This document shows, piece by piece, positions 1-9,400 of a stretch of DNA of 64,000 nt (the stretch's first letter is position 1; every line of letters begins with the position of its first letter). Source of the DNA: Acutalibacter sp. (GTDB lineage: Bacteria > Bacillota > Clostridia > Oscillospirales > Acutalibacteraceae); contig JAHHRN010000006.1 in the NCBI GenBank assembly GCA_020025775.1, positions 1 to 64,000 of the forward strand, given 5' to 3'. A model generated the notes under the pieces. The model did no database searches, was not told the DNA's origin, and saw only the letters and a program-made list of their open reading frames with translations. Made by a program: the position numbers and the translations under genes.

Positions 1-20
1 TCTCACGTGACAGCTTTGAT

Positions 21-49
21 ATAATACCAAATTGAGCCTCAAAAGTCAA
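21..49 (-). promoter_or_regulatory. Promoter reading leftward out of the window
   Basis: On the minus strand TTGACT (44-49) and TATTAT (21-26) are separated by 17 bp. The promoter points to a gene beyond the left edge. It is seen directly, but the gene it drives is not visible. Confidence 0.6.
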
Positions 50-261
50 CACTTTTCGCCCAAAAAATCTCATTTTCCACTGGTTCTTTTAAACCCCGCC
101 GGGTGTTCGTGGCAATTCGTATAAAAAGTACTTTTATGGTTCTTTTTTTATGTGAAATATGAAAAGTAATGGCATTTTTAGTCTAAAATTCACTTTTTCT
201 CTTTTGCTCTTCTTTTCTCAAATTCTTTACTCACTCCCCCTTTTTCGTTCCTTTTCTATAT
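50..261. other. AT-rich gene-free stretch
   Basis: No convincing coding region lies between the left-edge promoter and the cysK terminator. The stretch is T-rich with a short palindrome (AAAAGTACTTTT near 124). I see nothing else in it. Confidence 0.5.
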
Positions 262-296
262 AAAAAAAGAAGGTCTGCGCAGTGCAAACCTTCTTA
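262..296 (-). terminator. Intrinsic terminator of cysK
   Basis: AAGAAGGT (267-274) pairs with ACCTTCTT (288-295), with further pairs inside. On the minus strand the stem is followed by a seven-T run. It lies 77 bp past the cysK stop codon. Confidence 0.75.
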
Positions 297-372
297 TATT
301 ATAGTATAGAGTATTTTCCTTATATAGTGCTATTAGAGAGTGTCTTTTTTATTCTCTATAAGGCTCCCCCTA

Positions 373-1314
373 TTACAGATTCTCATCATCCTCTAATAAG
401 GCTGTGGAAAGATAGCGGTCACCGCCGTCAGGCAACAAGGCTACGATATTCTTTCCAGCATTCTCGGGTTTAGCCGCAAGTTGTACAGCAGCTGCCAGTG
501 CCGCACCGGAGGAGATACCTACAAATAGGCCGTCCTTATGTGCGACTAAGCGGCTGTAATGGAGTGCATCCTCATCTGCAATGGGCATAACGGTATCATA
601 GGCAGTTTTATCTAAGGTCTCCGGTACAAAGTTTGCACCGATGCCTTGGATGCCGTGTGCGCCTGCTCTACCCTCGGAGAGAAGCGGAGACTTGCTCGGC
701 TCTACAGCGACAATCTGAATATCGGGATTCTGTTCCTTTAAATACTTACCGACGCCTGAAACTGTGCCACCTGTGCCGACGCCCGCGATGAAGATGTCTA
801 CCTTACCGTCCAGTGCGCTGTAAATTTCCGGCCCGGTTGTTCTGTAATGCATTTTGGGGTTCTCGGGATTTACGAACTGACCCGCGACAATACTACCCGG
901 GATTTCCTGTCTTAATTCTTCGGCTTTATCCACTGCGCCCTGCATACCTTTTTTACCGTCGGTCAAAACCAGCTTTGCGCCGTAGGCTTTCATTAAGAGC
1001 TGACGTTCGCGGCTCATGGTATCAGGCATAACAATAATAATGTTATAGCCACGTGCGGCACCGACTGCGGCAATCGCTACACCGGTATTACCCGAGGTGG
1101 GTTCGATAACTGTACCGCCCTTTTGGAGCTTGCCGCTCTGCTCGGCTTCATCCAAAATAGCTACGGCGATTCTGTCCTTGGCACTGCCTGCCGGATTCAA
1201 ATATTCCAATTTACCAAAAATATGTGCATCGGCATTTGTTGCCGCCTCGAAGCCGCTAAGCTCCATGAGCGGTGTATTCCCGACTAATTCTGCTACATTC
1301 TTAACATAGTTCAT
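373..1314 (-). CDS. cysK: Cysteine synthase (O-acetylserine sulfhydrylase)
   Basis: PLP-dependent beta-replacement enzyme that makes cysteine from O-acetylserine and sulfide in the cytosol. The 313-residue length is typical. The PLP lysine is K46 in the NPAGSAKDR motif, TSGNTG (73-78) is the substrate loop, and the GTGGT phosphate-binding loop lies in the second half. The start follows AAGGAG at good spacing. The gene begins 24 bp after the glucosaminidase gene and ends at an intrinsic terminator, so it is probably the last gene of the cell-wall gene group. Assignment to CysK rather than a cystathionine beta-synthase-like enzyme rests on length and motif pattern. Confidence 0.93.
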   Translation of the reverse strand: MNYVKNVAELVGNTPLMELSGFEAATNADAHIFGKLEYLNPAGSAKDRIAVAILDEAEQSGKLQKGGTVIEPTSGNTGVAIAAVGAARGYNIIIVMPDTMSRERQLLMKAYGAKLVLTDGKKGMQGAVDKAEELRQEIPGSIVAGQFVNPENPKMHYRTTGPEIYSALDGKVDIFIAGVGTGGTVSGVGKYLKEQNPDIQIVAVEPSKSPLLSEGRAGAHGIQGIGANFVPETLDKTAYDTVMPIADEDALHYSRLVAHKDGLFVGISSGAALAAAVQLAAKPENAGKNIVALLPDGGDRYLSTALLEDDENL

Positions 1315-1338
1315 ATAGAGAGACTCCTTTTCTAGGAT

Positions 1339-3153
1339 TTAGTTTACGATTAAGTGGTCTAAAAGGGCTGCATCGAAGGCATCAACGGCTCTGTCGTCGT
1401 TTAAATCCCGTACGATGAAGTCCTGTGCATCGGCAGCGGTATAGTTCCACTGTGCAGCCGCATCCTTCAGTTGTTGATAATCTGCTAAGGTCAGCTGACC
1501 GTCACCGGTTGCATCGCCGCGGCGTCTGCCATAATAATCCTTGGTATCGAAATCGGGCAAATGCTGTATGCTCGGCATATTGCGATATACCGGGATTTTA
1601 AATAAGAAGGGATAATCCAGCATCTGCATCTCATTATAGTTTTTATATACAGTCGTGGATTCGCCGTAAGGTGCCGCGATATTGGTCATATACTGATGAC
1701 CGAAGGGTTTGGGCGGAACGAGGTCAAATTTCTGATAATATAAGGTATCCTGCCCTTTGGCGATATAGCTTCTGGAAATCCATTTCGCGCCTTCCACAAT
1801 AGACTGGTAAGGTGTGGTCCAAGGTCTTCCGGCATTTTTTATTTCATTTGCATCGGTAGATGCCGCCCATTTCAAAGCATTGGCAACGGTATCGCCCTTT
1901 GTACCTGCGCCTATATTATAGAAATTATAATAGCCCTCATGTCCCGGATAAGTACCGCTGACCGAGCCACTGCCCGAATAGCCGGTTTCCTGAATGATAC
2001 GGGAAGCTAAAAAGTACGGGCTTGCGCCGGACTGCTGTGCGGCTTCCATAATCGCCTCGGCATAGGTAATGGTTCTGTGGTCATAGGTTTCTATGGTTTT
2101 ATTCGCCATGTGTGATCTCGACAGCATTTTCTGCACGCCGGCAAGCGTTTGCACAGTCGGGTCATAGGATACTGCCTCGAACTGGAAGAGGCGCGCATCG
2201 GTCATGGAATTCCTGGGATCCATGAAATAGGAAACTGTTTTGGGATCTGCCGCAAACCAGGATTTTCCTTCCACGGGAATGGTCTGGATTGACGGCAGAC
2301 GATAAGAGAGCGGCATAGAGCCGGAGACTAAGCTTTTGGAATGCCAGCCGGAATCGGTTTGCCAAGCCTTGCTTTCTTCCTGAACGACGGTATTCCAGTC
2401 TAAGCCTGTATCGTAGAACACGAACTTCCATTTTGGATGTCGCTGCATGATGCCCTTTAAATAAGGCTTATAGAAATCCGGCATCGGGGCACTGTGGTCT
2501 AAAACAGTTCCCGGTTTAACGGACGGTGTAGGCTTGCCGGGGTCTGGAACCGACGGTTTCGGTGGATTTGTATCGCGAACAAATTCCACGTACTGTGTAG
2601 CTACATAGCCGCGTTTGCCCTGATATTCTATGTAATACCAAACGGGGTTTTCTTTGGAGCCGTTATCACAAGGCTCGAAGGAAAGCACCGTAACCTCGGA
2701 ATAAATCGGAATTGCAGCGACCTTGCCGTGTTTTACGCTCGGACCGCTTCGCATATTCAAAGGACTGCCGCCCGTTACCGCCTTGCCGATAAACGGCATA
2801 CCGGGCTCCATGGGGCGTACATAGGTAATCGGTCTGGATGAGGCATAGCCATAATATGCGGTTTGATTGGGCGCTGTATATTTCAGAAAATACCACATGG
2901 TACCGCTGCTACTGGGTTTTGCATCCATGACCTCTATTTCTGCACCCTTCGGTATTTCCGCTCCGACCGGTTCATAGTTGGTTCCCGGACCGGTGCGTAT
3001 AGTTAAAGTGTCAAAGCTTGCATTGGTAAACGCGCCGATAAAGGGCGGGTCGGGATTCGCCGCCGAAGCCGTAATCGTTGCCGCGGCAATCAGCAAACCC
3101 AATAACAACACAAGTGCCGTACATCGTTTGGTTCTGCTCATAAACTTTTGCAT
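1339..3153 (-). CDS. Secreted SH3b-glucosaminidase with C-terminal dockerin
   Basis: Exported peptidoglycan hydrolase of about 604 residues. From the chosen start it has a signal peptide (hydrophobic run ALVLLLGLLIAAA, then TASAANPD), two SH3b-like domains (IRTGPGTNYEPVG and MRSGPSVKHGKV signatures), a proline-rich linker and an endo-beta-N-acetylglucosaminidase domain (SRIIQETG and YNFYNIGA). The last 60 residues form a type I dockerin with two calcium-loop repeats (GDATGDGQLTLADY and RDLNDDRAVDAFD). A longer in-frame start exists 49 codons upstream, but it overlaps the amidase gene and lacks a signal peptide. The chosen ATG lies 5 bp after the amidase stop, and the AAGGA sits in the last amidase codons, so translation is probably coupled. 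Confidence 0.85.
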   Translation of the reverse strand: MQKFMSRTKRCTALVLLLGLLIAAATITASAANPDPPFIGAFTNASFDTLTIRTGPGTNYEPVGAEIPKGAEIEVMDAKPSSSGTMWYFLKYTAPNQTAYYGYASSRPITYVRPMEPGMPFIGKAVTGGSPLNMRSGPSVKHGKVAAIPIYSEVTVLSFEPCDNGSKENPVWYYIEYQGKRGYVATQYVEFVRDTNPPKPSVPDPGKPTPSVKPGTVLDHSAPMPDFYKPYLKGIMQRHPKWKFVFYDTGLDWNTVVQEESKAWQTDSGWHSKSLVSGSMPLSYRLPSIQTIPVEGKSWFAADPKTVSYFMDPRNSMTDARLFQFEAVSYDPTVQTLAGVQKMLSRSHMANKTIETYDHRTITYAEAIMEAAQQSGASPYFLASRIIQETGYSGSGSVSGTYPGHEGYYNFYNIGAGTKGDTVANALKWAASTDANEIKNAGRPWTTPYQSIVEGAKWISRSYIAKGQDTLYYQKFDLVPPKPFGHQYMTNIAAPYGESTTVYKNYNEMQMLDYPFLFKIPVYRNMPSIQHLPDFDTKDYYGRRRGDATGDGQLTLADYQQLKDAAAQWNYTAADAQDFIVRDLNDDRAVDAFDAALLDHLIVN

Positions 3154-3158
3154 GGAAT

Positions 3159-5132
3159 TTATTGCACATCCTTCTGAAAATACTCCGCTATACCGTCGGC
3201 AATCGCCTGGGCTAAGCGTTCTTGGTTCGCCGCATCGCAAAGTGCTGCACATTCCGTAGGATTGGAAAGGTAGCCGCACTCCACAAGGACAGCTGGACAT
3301 TCTTCTAATCTGGTTACCTTATACGGGTAATACCGCACGCCGCCATCCGAGGGGATAATCCTCGAAAGAGCCTGCGGATCATCTTTATAAATCTCTTTAT
3401 ATGCCTGCAGCAGTTGATTTTCAATGCGCTGTGCCGGAGCTTTTGCAAAAGCTCTATAATAGTATAGTTCCGGCCCCATCCATTTCGTTTGATTAGGCGG
3501 TGCGGAATTCGCATGTAAAGAGACAAAGAGATTGGCATTTACGTCCCTTGCTTTTTGCTGTCTGGCATCTAAGGAGACAAAGGTATCGTTGCCGCGCGTC
3601 AATTCTACTCGAATGCCTTTGGCACGAAGCTTTTCGTATACCTTAGAGCCGATATGCAAGGTGACGGTGGATTCATAGACGCCGTTCACACCGATAGCAC
3701 CGCAGTCTTTTCCGCCATGACCGATGTCTAAAACGACCTTGGGGCTTGTCTTATGCGGTTCGGTAAAGGAGATATGTAAACGGTTGTCCGACCCGTAATA
3801 GGCATGATAGCCGTAGAAGAAGCCTTTGTTTCGGAAATAGACGCGCAAGGTGGACGTACCGTCTTTCGCGCCCTTGGAAACCCATTTTGCCGAGAAAACA
3901 ACAGAGCTTTTTGGGAACTGCACTTCCCCCTCTGCGGCATTGGTATAATAAAACGTAAAGTCAATATATTCTGCGTCGAAAGCACTTACATTAAATTTTC
4001 TGCCTTGATAGCCGGCATGGTATTTCTGTGGCTTCATTTGGCTTTGAAACGGTACTTTCCAGTTCATGGTGAGAACTAAATCCGCGTTGCCGCCCGATTT
4101 TAAAGATACGGTATTGGTCGGCAAAACAAAGCCGTCAAAGCTTTTACACTTTTCCGCTTCGACCAAAAGGCCCGATTTGGTAACGTAATATTCGTCGTTG
4201 TCATACACCTTGGTATCTACAATATAATCGTAGGTGCCGTTTACAAGCGGTGTGGCGTTCGGTGTAGATTTCGCACCGGAATTGGAGCCCGGAGCGGTTT
4301 CGGCATAAGGGGTTTGAATCTCTAAGACCTTTGCAGGGCCTCTGCCGTAATCTTGTGTCGGCTGCAAAACCTCTACACGGTCACCCTGCACCTGCGGCGG
4401 CTTTACAGTGCCTGTCCCGACCTCAATCGGAATATCGGGAAGCGGTCTTGCCGAAATGCTCACTGCGGCGCCTTGCACGCTTTGCTGATTCGAGCCGTTT
4501 TCTCCATGAAATTTAATTCTGCCGAGATTCTGCTTTACACTGGACTGCGCCGGCAAGGCGAATTCTCCTGTGAAAATCTGCACGCCGTTTTCGGCTTTTC
4601 CGGCGACTAAGGTTATTGTTTCTTTGGAGAGCGTTGCCGTCACCTGGCTTCCCTCTTTAGCCTTTGCGCTGACGTGCAAAGCTTCATTGCCGCCGGAGAG
4701 GATATTTTTTGTCGGTGAAACAGAGAAGAAAAGATGTGGTGCATAGGTCACCCTATATTCCAAAGATTGCACGCCGTCGGAAATTATAAATATATTTTCC
4801 CCTTCCGCCAAATTCAGCAAATAGGTAAAACTGCCGTCCTCCGCGACTGTAATCGTTTCGCCGTTTATAGTAAGTAAGAGACGTGGATTGGTTTTGCCCT
4901 CAATATGTAAGGTCGGCTCACTTTGCGTAAAGACCTGTTCTTTAGGTGAAAGAATTTGAAGCGCCGAGGTTTTATCTTCCGGTCTTTCTTCCGAAAAACC
5001 ATCTTGCAGACTTGCCTCCGTTGCTACGCTCTCTTCCCTCTGCTTTGCAGAAGAAAGAATGCCCCAAACAAGAAGCGGTATCGTTAATGCCAAAATAATC
5101 GCCGGTAACCAGCGTTTCCATTTCTCTTGCAT
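3159..5132 (-). CDS. Membrane-anchored N-acetylmuramoyl-L-alanine amidase (Amidase_3)
   Basis: A 657-residue wall hydrolase that cleaves the amide bond between MurNAc and the stem peptide. One N-terminal membrane segment (WLPAIILALTIPLLVWGIL) is followed by an Ig-like region and a long middle part without a recognised domain. The C-terminal Amidase_3 domain keeps the zinc ligands (H in LDIGHGG, E in GVYEST, H in VSLHANS) and the catalytic glutamate (LVECGYLSN). GGAG precedes the ATG by 5 bp. It lies between two other wall-active genes on the same strand, which suggests a shared transcript for envelope remodelling. The long central region is unusual and may bind wall polymers (inference). Confidence 0.88.
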   Translation of the reverse strand: MQEKWKRWLPAIILALTIPLLVWGILSSAKQREESVATEASLQDGFSEERPEDKTSALQILSPKEQVFTQSEPTLHIEGKTNPRLLLTINGETITVAEDGSFTYLLNLAEGENIFIISDGVQSLEYRVTYAPHLFFSVSPTKNILSGGNEALHVSAKAKEGSQVTATLSKETITLVAGKAENGVQIFTGEFALPAQSSVKQNLGRIKFHGENGSNQQSVQGAAVSISARPLPDIPIEVGTGTVKPPQVQGDRVEVLQPTQDYGRGPAKVLEIQTPYAETAPGSNSGAKSTPNATPLVNGTYDYIVDTKVYDNDEYYVTKSGLLVEAEKCKSFDGFVLPTNTVSLKSGGNADLVLTMNWKVPFQSQMKPQKYHAGYQGRKFNVSAFDAEYIDFTFYYTNAAEGEVQFPKSSVVFSAKWVSKGAKDGTSTLRVYFRNKGFFYGYHAYYGSDNRLHISFTEPHKTSPKVVLDIGHGGKDCGAIGVNGVYESTVTLHIGSKVYEKLRAKGIRVELTRGNDTFVSLDARQQKARDVNANLFVSLHANSAPPNQTKWMGPELYYYRAFAKAPAQRIENQLLQAYKEIYKDDPQALSRIIPSDGGVRYYPYKVTRLEECPAVLVECGYLSNPTECAALCDAANQERLAQAIADGIAEYFQKDVQ

Positions 5133-5169
5133 TTTTTCTCCTTTGCTTTTCCCACTTTCTCTTTAATGG

Positions 5170-6426
5170 CTATTGTAGCATATTTTTTAGATTTTTCCAC
5201 TCTTTTTGCATAATTTCATTGTCTTTCGCAAGGTAAATGTTGGTATAGCCGTAAAACGCTACGCCGTCATATTTCGGAAGTTTGCGGCAAAAGGCGAGCT
5301 GGCGTGACAGAATATCACTGTTTTCTTTCCACTCCTTTGTACCGTCTTTGGCGTAGCCGTCCTCTGTGCCGCATTTATAAGCGCCGAGGGCATAGCAAAG
5401 TTTCACCTTCGGATTGGTCACGAGTGCCGCCCACGCTTTGGCTGTTTCTTCAAAGGGTCTTACTTTATTTTGGAAACCATAATAAATCTGCGGCATTAAA
5501 ACATCGCAATAGCCCTCGTTTTGTCCCCAAAGCGCAACATCGGCATAAAGTCTTTCCTTATTGTAGGTAATATTGCCGCCCGGGCTGATCACAAACAGCA
5601 CCTCGGGTCGTATGGATTTAATGGCGGCATACATGGAGGAAAGCAGGGCGTTCACATTTTCACAGCGAAATTCGGCTAGGGAGAGTGTGCCGCCCCCTGC
5701 CTGGTAAGCGGCATACTGCGCGGCATCTATGGAAGCATCGGTGGTGGGATAAAAATAATCATCCATATGCACGGCATCAATGCGGTAATGCTCCACAAGC
5801 TCTCGCACGCCGTTTAAAATGAGAGTTTTCGCTTTCTCACTGCACGGATTCAAATAAATTCCCTTATCGCACAGGATGAGGTGCTCGTCCTCCCCCTGTT
5901 CGTGCCAAAGTCTTGCCGGGTTCTGCGGCGCTAGGCTTTCAAAATCTCCAGAAAGCGAAACACGATAAGGGTTAATCCACGCCTCGACAAAAAGTCCGGC
6001 TTCTTTTGCACAATCTAAGAACAGTGCTAAGGGGTCATAGGGAAGCGCCTGCCCCTGTGTGCCGGTAAGATAGGCGCTCCACGGAAAATAAGCAGAGGGA
6101 TAAAAGGCATCGCAAAAGGGTCTTACATGAACTATGACTGTATTCATCCCCGATTCGCACAGGTTATTTACAATTTTCTTGGATTTTTCTAAAAAAGCCT
6201 CCTGACTTTGGTCGCCGTCCTTCATCGAAAGCTCCATATAATTCACCCACACAGCGCGGATTTCCTCCTCGCGCGAAGTCAGAAAATAGCGTTCCTCCTG
6301 CAGTTCGCCTGCGCGCGGCGGCTCGGGGGTATTCTGTGCCTTTCGCTCATAGAAGAAAAGCCCTGTAAAAATAGCAATCAAAAGCACTAAACCGACGATG
6401 AGGAAAAACAGTTTTCGTTGTTTCAT
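5170..6426 (-). CDS. GHL10/DUF187-family glycosyl-hydrolase-like protein
   Basis: A 418-residue TIM-barrel protein of the glycosyl-hydrolase-like 10 family (YngK type). It has an N-terminal signal anchor (LFFLIVGLVLLIAIFTGLFF) and starts the domain with the family pattern EIRAVWVNYMEL. Further family-like stretches are NTVIVHVRPFCDAFYPS, EAWINPYRVS, VHMDDYFYP and VLMPQIYYGF. The acidic residues of HMDDYF are candidate catalytic residues. It is the promoter-proximal gene of the envelope group, 37 bp before the amidase gene. Substrate is unknown; peptidoglycan or another wall glycan is inferred from the neighbours. Confidence 0.8.
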   Translation of the reverse strand: MKQRKLFFLIVGLVLLIAIFTGLFFYERKAQNTPEPPRAGELQEERYFLTSREEEIRAVWVNYMELSMKDGDQSQEAFLEKSKKIVNNLCESGMNTVIVHVRPFCDAFYPSAYFPWSAYLTGTQGQALPYDPLALFLDCAKEAGLFVEAWINPYRVSLSGDFESLAPQNPARLWHEQGEDEHLILCDKGIYLNPCSEKAKTLILNGVRELVEHYRIDAVHMDDYFYPTTDASIDAAQYAAYQAGGGTLSLAEFRCENVNALLSSMYAAIKSIRPEVLFVISPGGNITYNKERLYADVALWGQNEGYCDVLMPQIYYGFQNKVRPFEETAKAWAALVTNPKVKLCYALGAYKCGTEDGYAKDGTKEWKENSDILSRQLAFCRKLPKYDGVAFYGYTNIYLAKDNEIMQKEWKNLKNMLQ

Positions 6427-6507
6427 AAGTTCTTTCGCCCTTTCGCTTCAAGATCTCCTTTCTATTCTATTGTGACAGGGCATAAGATTATGACGATTTT
6501 ACAAAAG

Positions 6508-6537
6508 AAAAAGCACCCTTTAAAAAGGATGCTTTTA
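6508..6537 (-). terminator. Intrinsic terminator of plsY
   Basis: AAAGCACCCTTT pairs with AAAGGATGCTTT with one mismatch. On the minus strand a T-rich run follows. It lies immediately after the plsY stop codon. Confidence 0.7.
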
Positions 6538-6540
6538 GAA

Positions 6541-7197
6541 TTATTTCTGTTCTTCTTTCGGCTCTTCTTGTTTTTCTTTTTTAGAACCGATTTTTCTTTC
6601 TTCGCCTTTGATGAGTCGTTTAATATTGGAGCGGTGCATGAATACTACGAGGAAGGCAATCAGCAGTGTAGCAATCAGCGGCACAGTAAACGGCTCGTGG
6701 CGCAGGAAGAACCAAAAGAAAGTGGATATAGGCAAACAGATAACCGCAATAATCGAAGAAAGAGACACATATTTTGTGGTCAATACAACGATGAAAAACG
6801 GAATCATAACACACGGGAAAATAATCGGTGTAATGGCCGTCATTGCACCAAGTGCAGTCGCTGCACCCTTGCCGCCCTTGAATCCGAAATACAAGGGAAA
6901 AAGATGACCCACAACCGCAAACACACCGGCAATATAAGCACAGGTCAAGGGGTCTGCACCGTCGCCAGCCAAGAGATAACGGGCAATCAAAACCGCCGCC
7001 GTACCCTTTAAGGCATCTAAAATGAACACAAACGCCGCCGGACCTTTACCAAAGGTTCTAAGCATATTGGTCATACCGGCATTGTTAGAGCCGAAATCGC
7101 GAATATCTTTTTTATATTTGATTTTGGAAAGGATGATGCCGAAGCTGAGAGAGCCTAACAAATAGGCAAGCACGGCAGATAAAATATAACGAAGCAT
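6541..7197 (-). CDS. plsY: Acyl-phosphate:glycerol-3-phosphate acyltransferase
   Basis: Integral membrane enzyme that makes lysophosphatidic acid from glycerol-3-phosphate and acyl-phosphate, the first committed step of phospholipid synthesis. The 218-residue protein begins with the typical AYLLGSLSFGIILSK segment. The family motifs DIRDFGSNNAGMTNMLR, GHLFPLYFGFKGGKGAAT and the following membrane segments are all present. The C-terminus has an unusual charged tail (EKQEEPKEEQK). AAAGGAG precedes the start. It has its own consensus promoter and terminator, so it is probably monocistronic. Confidence 0.95.
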   Translation of the reverse strand: MLRYILSAVLAYLLGSLSFGIILSKIKYKKDIRDFGSNNAGMTNMLRTFGKGPAAFVFILDALKGTAAVLIARYLLAGDGADPLTCAYIAGVFAVVGHLFPLYFGFKGGKGAATALGAMTAITPIIFPCVMIPFFIVVLTTKYVSLSSIIAVICLPISTFFWFFLRHEPFTVPLIATLLIAFLVVFMHRSNIKRLIKGEERKIGSKKEKQEEPKEEQK

Positions 7198-7237
7198 GGT
7201 ATTCTCCTTTATAACTTTTGCTTTTTTCTACTGTACT

Positions 7238-7266
7238 ATTATAGATAGTCTCTCCGCGTTTGTCAA
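7238..7266 (-). promoter_or_regulatory. Consensus promoter of plsY
   Basis: On the minus strand a perfect TTGACA (7261-7266) and a perfect TATAAT (7238-7243) are separated by 17 bp, about 40 bp upstream of the plsY start. Confidence 0.85.
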
Positions 7267-7316
7267 CGATAGAAAATCGGAACTTATTGGCTTTTTTCGC
7301 ACAGTTTTTTCCTTTT

Positions 7317-7721
7317 TCAACCTAATCTAAACGCATAAAATTCGCCATTTTTCACTGTAACCGTGCCGATGTCGCCTTCTTTTACCGCTTCAAACATTTC
7401 TTGTGGTAGCTTAAAGGTGCGATACTCGCCCTCTCGGGTTTGGATTTCAATTTTAAAACCGAGGTCATGGGCTATGTAAGAATGCTCCGGCGTTTCAACT
7501 GTCAGAAAAGTATCCAGGCGTACGACTTTTGCCTTTTCATAGATTTCGATTTTGTCCTCCGACGGATGCATCATTTCTTCCTTTTCAGCTTTGCGCTGCT
7601 TACGTTCCTTTTTAATGTCTTTCACCAATACAAAGAGTAAAAACGCAAAAAGAATAGCAAAAAAAATGCAAGCAAAGAGCATATCATACTCTATATAAAT
7701 CTCATCGCCGATTTGAATCAT
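7317..7721 (-). CDS. Small single-pass membrane protein, DUF2500-like
   Basis: Hypothetical protein of 134 residues. One membrane segment (MLFACIFFAILFAFLLFVLV) is followed by a highly charged stretch and a C-terminal domain of about 70 residues that probably folds as beta strands (VRLDTFLTVETPEHSYIAHD, then EGDIGTVTVKNGEFYAFRLG). The ending EGD-G-x-T-x-x-G-xx-F resembles DUF2500 proteins; this is pattern recognition, not proof. The chosen ATG has AAGGA 7 bp upstream; an in-frame ATG 14 codons earlier has no such site. Function is unknown. Confidence 0.65.
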   Translation of the reverse strand: MIQIGDEIYIEYDMLFACIFFAILFAFLLFVLVKDIKKERKQRKAEKEEMMHPSEDKIEIYEKAKVVRLDTFLTVETPEHSYIAHDLGFKIEIQTREGEYRTFKLPQEMFEAVKEGDIGTVTVKNGEFYAFRLG

Positions 7722-7792
7722 TTTACTTTCCTTTCCGGGCATTACCGCCCTGTACAAAGGCACTTATATTTCCCAGTTTTACCGATAGGCAG

Positions 7793-7826
7793 AAAAGGCA
7801 CTTTTATCCAAATAAAAATGCCTTTT
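7793..7826 (-). terminator. Terminator hairpin after uraA
   Basis: AAAAGGCACTTTTAT pairs with ATAAAAATGCCTTTT with one mismatch, just past the permease stop. The T-run lies mostly within the stem itself. Confidence 0.6.
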
Positions 7827-7839
7827 CCATAGTGTCACT

Positions 7840-9372
7840 TTATTTTGTTTCGGAGGATGCTTCGGCTTCTGTTTCAGCTTCTGCTTTTACTTCTGCTTTT
7901 TCTGCGCCCTTCTTTTCTTTTGCCAACTGTTTTTTGGTTTTTTCGGGTTTGTTGAATTCTTCTTTACCGTTTTCGTATTCCTGTGCTTCGAAAACATAGT
8001 CATTGCCCGGTAAAATCGCATTGAGGAGAATACCTGCGATAGCGGCAACTGCCAATGCGGTAAGGCTGATGGTGAATTTACCGATATGGAAGGTAACGCC
8101 GCCGAGACCGAGGGCGGATACCAAAATAATCGCGGTAATCAAAAGGTTACGGCTCTTGGTAAGGTCAACCTTGTTTTCAACCATGTTGCGGACACCGATA
8201 CCGGAAATCATGCCGTAGAGCACGAAAGAAATGCCGCCGATAACAGCTGTCGGTAAAAGGTTAATAACTGCGGCAATCTTCGGAGAGAAGGAAAGAACAA
8301 TCGCCACATAAGCTGCAATACGGACAACTCTCGGGTCATAAACCTTGGTGAGTGCCAAAACGCCGGTGTTTTCGCCGTAGGTGGTATTTGCAGGGCCGCC
8401 GAAGAGAGAGGAGAATGTGGTAGCGATACCGTCACCGACAAGGGTTCTCTTTAAGCCGGGGTCTGCAAGAAAGTTGCGTTCTGCTGTTGCACTAACGGCG
8501 GAAATATCGCCGATGTGCTCCATCATGCTGGCAAGTGCAATCGGCACAATCGCTACAATCGCGCTAACTGCCAAAGACTTGTCGCCGACATTGCCGAAAA
8601 CGATTTTGTCTCTCATAATCGGGAAGCCGAACCAAGCGGCTTCTTTCAAGGCTTCTAATTTTTCTACCTGGAATAAGAGCATATTCGGGTTGCCGTTAAT
8701 CGCATAGAAGGTGCCGTTTTCGAGAGTAATCTGCTCGCCTAAGGTGAGGGTAAAGATGACTGCCGCGGCAACGGCGGTTAACACGCCTAAGAGAATCGGC
8801 ACGATTTTTGCCATGCCTTTGCCCCAGATGTTGAAAACAATTACGGTGATGAGGGCGATTAAAGCAATAATCCAGTTCTGCTTGCAGTTGTTTACTGCAC
8901 TGCCCGAAAGGCTCAGGCCAATAGCGATAATGATGGGGCCTGTTACCACGGGCGGGAAGAAGCGCATAACCTTTTTAACATCAAAGATTGCAAAAAAGGC
9001 TGCTAAAACGAGATAAACAAGACCTGCACATGCAACGCCGAGGCAAGCATAGGGCAGCATACCGGACGGTGCCATGCCTTCCGGTGCAAGACCGGTTACA
9101 GCAGCATAACCGCCGAGGAAGGCAAATGAGGAACCGAGGAAAATCGGTACCTTACCACCGGTAACGAGGTGGAACAGAAGTGTTCCGAGACCTGCCATTA
9201 ACAGGGTGGTTTGCATGTTGAGTCCCGTTAAAAGCGGAACAAGCACGGTTGCGCCAAACATAGCAAAGGTGTGCTGGAAGCCCAAAATGAGCATTTTCGG
9301 GACGCCAAGGGCACGAGCGTCATAAATACCGCTTTCGCCGATGACGATTTTTTCTTTTTTCTTTTTCGACAT
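7840..9372 (-). CDS. uraA: Uracil/xanthine permease (NCS2 family)
   Basis: A 510-residue nucleobase:cation symporter with about 14 membrane segments in the cytoplasmic membrane. The early LGFQHTFAMFGATVLVPLLTG segment, the GSSFAFLGGYAAV loop and ASMMEHIGDISAVS (carrying the conserved binding glutamate) are typical of the NCS2/UraA family. So is GDGIATTFSSLFGGPANTTYGENTGVLALTKV. The start with GGAGG 6 bp upstream was chosen over an in-frame ATG 19 codons earlier that overlaps the promoter. The Ala/Glu/Lys-rich C-terminal tail is a low-complexity extension. Uracil rather than xanthine is likely but not certain. Confidence 0.9.
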   Translation of the reverse strand: MSKKKKEKIVIGESGIYDARALGVPKMLILGFQHTFAMFGATVLVPLLTGLNMQTTLLMAGLGTLLFHLVTGGKVPIFLGSSFAFLGGYAAVTGLAPEGMAPSGMLPYACLGVACAGLVYLVLAAFFAIFDVKKVMRFFPPVVTGPIIIAIGLSLSGSAVNNCKQNWIIALIALITVIVFNIWGKGMAKIVPILLGVLTAVAAAVIFTLTLGEQITLENGTFYAINGNPNMLLFQVEKLEALKEAAWFGFPIMRDKIVFGNVGDKSLAVSAIVAIVPIALASMMEHIGDISAVSATAERNFLADPGLKRTLVGDGIATTFSSLFGGPANTTYGENTGVLALTKVYDPRVVRIAAYVAIVLSFSPKIAAVINLLPTAVIGGISFVLYGMISGIGVRNMVENKVDLTKSRNLLITAIILVSALGLGGVTFHIGKFTISLTALAVAAIAGILLNAILPGNDYVFEAQEYENGKEEFNKPEKTKKQLAKEKKGAEKAEVKAEAETEAEASSETK

Positions 9373-9400
9373 AGTTGTCCTCCATTTCTTTATCCTAAAT

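Noticed and set aside
6418..7011. Open frame of 197 codons antisense to plsY
   Set aside because: The opposite strand encodes complete PlsY with promoter and terminator; the antisense product is low-complexity and basic.
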